Assembly: GCA_964560325.1 (NCBI GenBank)
Contig: CAZLLV010000527.1
Span: forward strand, 1-17,954
Reading direction: 5' to 3'
From: CAZLLV01 sp964560325
GTDB lineage: Bacteria; Acidobacteriota; Thermoanaerobaculia; Multivoradales; DATKCC01
Length of the DNA: 17,954 bases
In this document: piece by piece, positions 13,224-17,954 of the stretch
How the letters are laid out: each line of letters opens with the position of its first letter
Numbering within the stretch: position 1 is the stretch's first letter
Program-made: the position numbers and the translations under genes
Notes under the pieces: generated by a model
What the model was told of the DNA's origin: nothing
The model's database searches: none
What the model saw: the letters and a program-made list of their open reading frames with translations, nothing else

Positions 13224-15311
13224 GTGAGCTCGACCCTTCGGCCTGTACTCCTGATCACCCACAGCGCCGATTTCTTCACGATCGACAAGGTACAGGAGGC
13301 ACTTGGGGAGCGGGGTGTGCCGGCAGTTCGGTTCGACACCGACCGATTTCCGGCGAGCATCGGGCTGGAGGTACGCCTCCAGGGCGGCCGCATCGAGGCG
13401 TTTCTGGTGGGTGAAGGCGAGGCGGTTGCTCTACACGAAGTTCCTGCCGTGTGGTTACGCCGTTGCTGGCCGGCGCAGGATCTATCGGGCCTGGATCCTC
13501 AGTGGAGGCGGCCGGCAGCCTTGCAAGCGACGGCGGCGCTCTCCGACCTTCTTCCCCTGCTCGGATCGGCTTATTGGATCAATCCCCCAGTGGCGGAGAG
13601 GCGGGCGGAGTCGAAGCTCCTTCAACTAACGATGGCGGCCCGCGTGGGGCTGGACGTGCCCGCCACGCTTCTCTCGAACGTACCGAGCGCCGTGAACCGG
13701 TTCGCCGAAGACTTCGAGTCCGAGCTGGTCACGAAGCTACTCGAGCCCCTCTCGTACAGTATGTCGGGCGGAGGCCCGACCGTCTACACGAGTGCGCTGG
13801 AACCTTCTGACCTCGCGGCGCTCGATGATGTGCGCTGGTCGCCTCAGCTGTTTCAGCCGCGGCTCGCGAAGGCACAGGAGCTGCGGGCGGTTTTCGTCGA
13901 ACAGGAGGTCTTCGCCGGGTCGATCGACACGAGCCGGACGGCACGGGGGACCGTCGACTGGCGCGCAAGTGAGCCCGAAGCTAACGTGCAGTGGCGGAGC
14001 ACCACGCTCCCGCCGCGAGTGGCAGCACGCACCCAGGACCTCCTGCGAGTCCTCGGCTTGCGCTTCGCGGCCGTTGATTTCGTCGTAGAACCCAGTGGGC
14101 GATACGTCTTTCTCGAGCTAAATCCAGGAGGCGAGTGGGGCTGGCTGGAGCGCGATCTCGACCTCCCGATCTCGGGTGCAATCGCAGATTGCTTGGCCCG
14201 CGAATGGCGATCTCGAATGGACAGTACGTCGCCCGTGCCAGGTAGAACGACCTCGATCCAGCCCGGCCCGGTGGGGCCCCGGTCGAAAGATGGCCCGCGG
14301 GTCCTATTGATCAGCCATACGAGCGATAACGAGTGTGTCGATCACGTCGCCGTCGCGATCGCGGATCGAGGTGGTCGCCCCCTGCGATTCGACACGGATC
14401 GATATCCGCTCGATCTGCAGATGACCACACGTCAACGGGGAGCGCAACAGGAGCACCTGTTGATCGTGCCTGGAGATAGCCTGAGATTGGACGATCTGAC
14501 CGCGGTCTGGCTTCGAAGGTTGGCGATTGGCCGCGAGTTGCCCTGGAGCCTCGGTGATCTCCGCGCCCCGTCAATAGATGAGTCGCGCCGGACCTTCCTC
14601 GGGACCATCGAGAGCTTGAGATGCTTTCAGATGGATCCATGGCTCGCCATCCGTCGAGCCGATTCGAAGGAGCTCCAGCTTCGGTGGGCAGCTGAGTGTG
14701 GTCTCGAGACGCCTCGCACCCTGATCTCGAATCAGCCCGGCGAAGTGCGCGCCTTTTTCGACGAGGTCGAGGGCCGAATGGTGACGAAGATGCAACACTC
14801 CTTTGCGGTTTACCGGCATGGGGAAGAGCGAGTGGTCTTCACCGAATCCGTGACCCGGGGTGATGTCGAAGATCTCTCGGGCTTGCGTTTCTGCCCGATG
14901 ACGTTTCAAGAGGAACTGGACAAGGAGTTGGAGATTCGAGTGACAATCGTCGGTCGTCGAGTATTCGCCGCCGCGGTCGATTCGCAACGGCTCTCCCATT
15001 CGCGCACCGATTGGCGGCGAGCCGGAGTCGAACTCATCGACGCATGGGAACCGTACCCGCTGCCGAACGACACGGAAAGGGCGCTCCTGGCTCTACAATC
15101 ACGCTTGGGTCTCAACTATGGAGCCGCTGATCTGGTCCTGACGCCGCGAGGTGGACTGGTCTTTCTGGAGGTCAACGCCGTCGGTGAGTTCTTCTGGCTG
15201 GAACGGCACGCCGAGCTGCCGATCTCCGAGGCGATCGCGGATACTCTGCTGGGACGGGCGGAGCGAAACATGTTTGCCTCGACTTCAGAGAATCCCCAGG
15301 AGCGCGCCTAG
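13224..15311 (+). CDS. Fused tandem ATP-grasp graspetide ligase (MvdC-like plus MvdD-like)
   Basis: One 695-residue polypeptide contains two full ATP-grasp ligases joined by a Pro/Ser/Arg-rich linker (about 332-357). The N-half opens VLLITHSADFFTIDKVQEAL and holds RFDTDRFP (37-44), RRAESKLLQL (126-135), Lys171 and a metal-site strand FLELNPGGEWGWLE (296-309). It resembles MvdC/MdnB, which form the lactam. The C-half opens VLLISHTSDNE and holds RFDTDRYP (388-395), RRADSKELQL (477-486), MVTKM (519-523), RFCPMTFQE (555-563), ELEIRVTIVG and FLEVNAVGEFFWLE (647-660). It resembles MvdD/MdnC, which form the lactones. Both halves keep ATP- and metal-binding residues, so both are probably active. The substrate is the adjacent four-core precursor. 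The start is GTG with a weak Shine-Dalgarno. The 3' end overlaps the convergent toxin gene by 27 bases. Composition is less GC-rich than the mutase gene. Confidence 0.93.
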   Translation: MSSTLRPVLLITHSADFFTIDKVQEALGERGVPAVRFDTDRFPASIGLEVRLQGGRIEAFLVGEGEAVALHEVPAVWLRRCWPAQDLSGLDPQWRRPAALQATAALSDLLPLLGSAYWINPPVAERRAESKLLQLTMAARVGLDVPATLLSNVPSAVNRFAEDFESELVTKLLEPLSYSMSGGGPTVYTSALEPSDLAALDDVRWSPQLFQPRLAKAQELRAVFVEQEVFAGSIDTSRTARGTVDWRASEPEANVQWRSTTLPPRVAARTQDLLRVLGLRFAAVDFVVEPSGRYVFLELNPGGEWGWLERDLDLPISGAIADCLAREWRSRMDSTSPVPGRTTSIQPGPVGPRSKDGPRVLLISHTSDNECVDHVAVAIADRGGRPLRFDTDRYPLDLQMTTRQRGAQQEHLLIVPGDSLRLDDLTAVWLRRLAIGRELPWSLGDLRAPSIDESRRTFLGTIESLRCFQMDPWLAIRRADSKELQLRWAAECGLETPRTLISNQPGEVRAFFDEVEGRMVTKMQHSFAVYRHGEERVVFTESVTRGDVEDLSGLRFCPMTFQEELDKELEIRVTIVGRRVFAAAVDSQRLSHSRTDWRRAGVELIDAWEPYPLPNDTERALLALQSRLGLNYGAADLVLTPRGGLVFLEVNAVGEFFWLERHAELPISEAIADTLLGRAERNMFASTSENPQERA

Positions 15312-15626
15312 ACTTGCCTCGACTGCGCCCAACTCGCCCAGGCTCAACTCGGTGAGGGGACCCTCTCCGAAACGTGACCGATCCAGCGCTCGGGTCTGGT
15401 CGACCATGACCTGAGACGCCCGCCGGAGCCGGTCGCGGGCGGGGAGGGTGACGCGCAGCGGCGCGGCCGCGGGCCGAACCTGAGTGGTCAAGGGGCAGAC
15501 GAGGACAGTCGTGAGGTGCCCACCCAGCAGGCTGTCGTCCTGGAGCACCAGGACCGGCCGGATCTTCCCGACCTCCGCGCCACGGTTCGGGTTGAGGTTC
15601 GCCACCCAGACCTCGCCCCGCCGCAT
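15285..15626 (-). CDS. MazF/PemK family toxin (mRNA interferase)
   Basis: The 113-residue protein matches the MazF/PemK fold. RRGEVWVANLNPNRGAEVG opens the protein, followed by KIRPVLVLQDD and then the TTVLVCPLTTQ strand. It ends in a C-terminal VDQTRALDRSR segment. Members cleave single-stranded RNA at short sequences and are held inactive by the partner antitoxin. The start is the ATG whose A is the last base of the antitoxin TGA (TGATG overlap), indicating coupled translation. An earlier GTG inside the antitoxin gene would add four residues and is less likely. The stop lies inside the 3' end of the convergent ligase gene. Confidence 0.92.
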   Translation of the reverse strand: MRRGEVWVANLNPNRGAEVGKIRPVLVLQDDSLLGGHLTTVLVCPLTTQVRPAAAPLRVTLPARDRLRRASQVMVDQTRALDRSRFGEGPLTELSLGELGAVEASLGALLGIL

Positions 15627-15931
15627 CAGTCCCACCACTTGTCGTATTCGGTGTCCGGCCCCTCGGCGATCTCCAGGCTCTCGGCGTCGGCGTCGGCGAA
15701 CTCTCCGGAAAGTCGGCGGACCTCCGCTACGGCATCGGAGTCCGTGGACAGGAACTCCGAGGCCCGGCGCATCTCGGCCATGAAACGCTGCCGGCGACTC
15801 TCGTCGAGGAAGCGATCGAGCGCGTCGCGGGCCAGCTCGGACCGGCGCTTGCCGGCGAGGCGAGCCTCCTCGTCGAGCCGCTGCTCGAGATCGTCCGGCA
15901 CTCGAATGCTCAGTGTCTTCATCTCGGTCAT
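15626..15931 (-). CDS. Ribbon-helix-helix antitoxin (partner of the MazF-type toxin)
   Basis: The 101-residue protein begins with a CopG/MazE-like ribbon-helix-helix DNA-binding domain: the strand KTLSIRVPDDLEQRLDEEA, then helices KRRSELARDALDRFLDE. An acidic tail ends EGPDTEYDKWWD, the type of flexible segment that wraps and blocks MazF toxins. It precedes and overlaps the toxin by one base, the usual antitoxin-first order. A second in-frame ATG three codons in (15922) is an alternative start. The antitoxin probably represses its own operon through the inverted repeat just upstream. Confidence 0.9.
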   Translation of the reverse strand: MTEMKTLSIRVPDDLEQRLDEEARLAGKRRSELARDALDRFLDESRRQRFMAEMRRASEFLSTDSDAVAEVRRLSGEFADADAESLEIAEGPDTEYDKWWD

Positions 15932-15941
15932 CTCATTCGTC

Positions 15942-15954
15942 GTACGAAACGTAC
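15942..15954. promoter_or_regulatory. Inverted repeat, likely antitoxin operator
   Basis: GTACG-AAA-CGTAC is a perfect five-base inverted repeat with a three-base centre. It lies 10-23 bases upstream of the antitoxin start in a 45-base gap. Short palindromes like this are normal binding sites for ribbon-helix-helix dimers, so autoregulation is likely. The promoter itself is not clear. Confidence 0.5.
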
Positions 15955-15976
15955 CACAAGCCGAACGGTCAGAGGG

Positions 15977-17954
<1,978 letters not shown>

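Overview
The window is high-GC bacterial DNA with short intergenic gaps and Shine-Dalgarno sites. A split methylmalonyl-CoA mutase, an FG-GAP/ASPIC-UnbV protein and a large patatin-related lipase suggest an environmental, possibly Acidobacteriota-like bacterium. That placement is inference; no rRNA or phylogenetic marker is present.

Left part (1-3900), AT-richer by eye and accessory-looking: after about 400 bases without a convincing gene there is a promoter-like site, a four-helix membrane protein, a RelA/SpoT-family nucleotide synthetase, a 474-base gap with an integron-attC-like site, direct repeats and a possible gene remnant, then a 453-residue unknown protein with a nuclease-like D...QxK signature. 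This resembles a conflict/defence island.

Middle (3948-12498), mostly same-strand housekeeping or hypothetical genes: DUF2938 membrane protein, small membrane protein, DUF1801 protein, cupin, a CxC-containing unknown protein and an M24 Xaa-Pro peptidase. A secreted patatin-related lipase faces the other way. A divergent pair follows: the methylmalonyl-CoA mutase large subunit and a VOC protein, overlapping by ATGA.

The centrepiece (12522-15311) is a two-gene graspetide (microviridin-type RiPP) locus. A 202-residue precursor carries the leader helix motif PFFSRFL and four tandem T-x-K-[FY]-P-S-D core peptides. The next gene encodes one 695-residue polypeptide with two complete ATP-grasp domains in tandem. 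The N-half resembles MvdC/MdnB (lactam-forming) and the C-half MvdD/MdnC (lactone-forming). In characterised microviridin pathways these are two separate enzymes. No transporter, protease or acetyltransferase lies beside it.

Right part (15285-17954), minus strand: a MazF/PemK toxin and ribbon-helix-helix antitoxin module whose toxin 3' end overlaps the ligase 3' end by 27 bases, then a large FG-GAP/ASPIC-UnbV protein cut by the window edge.
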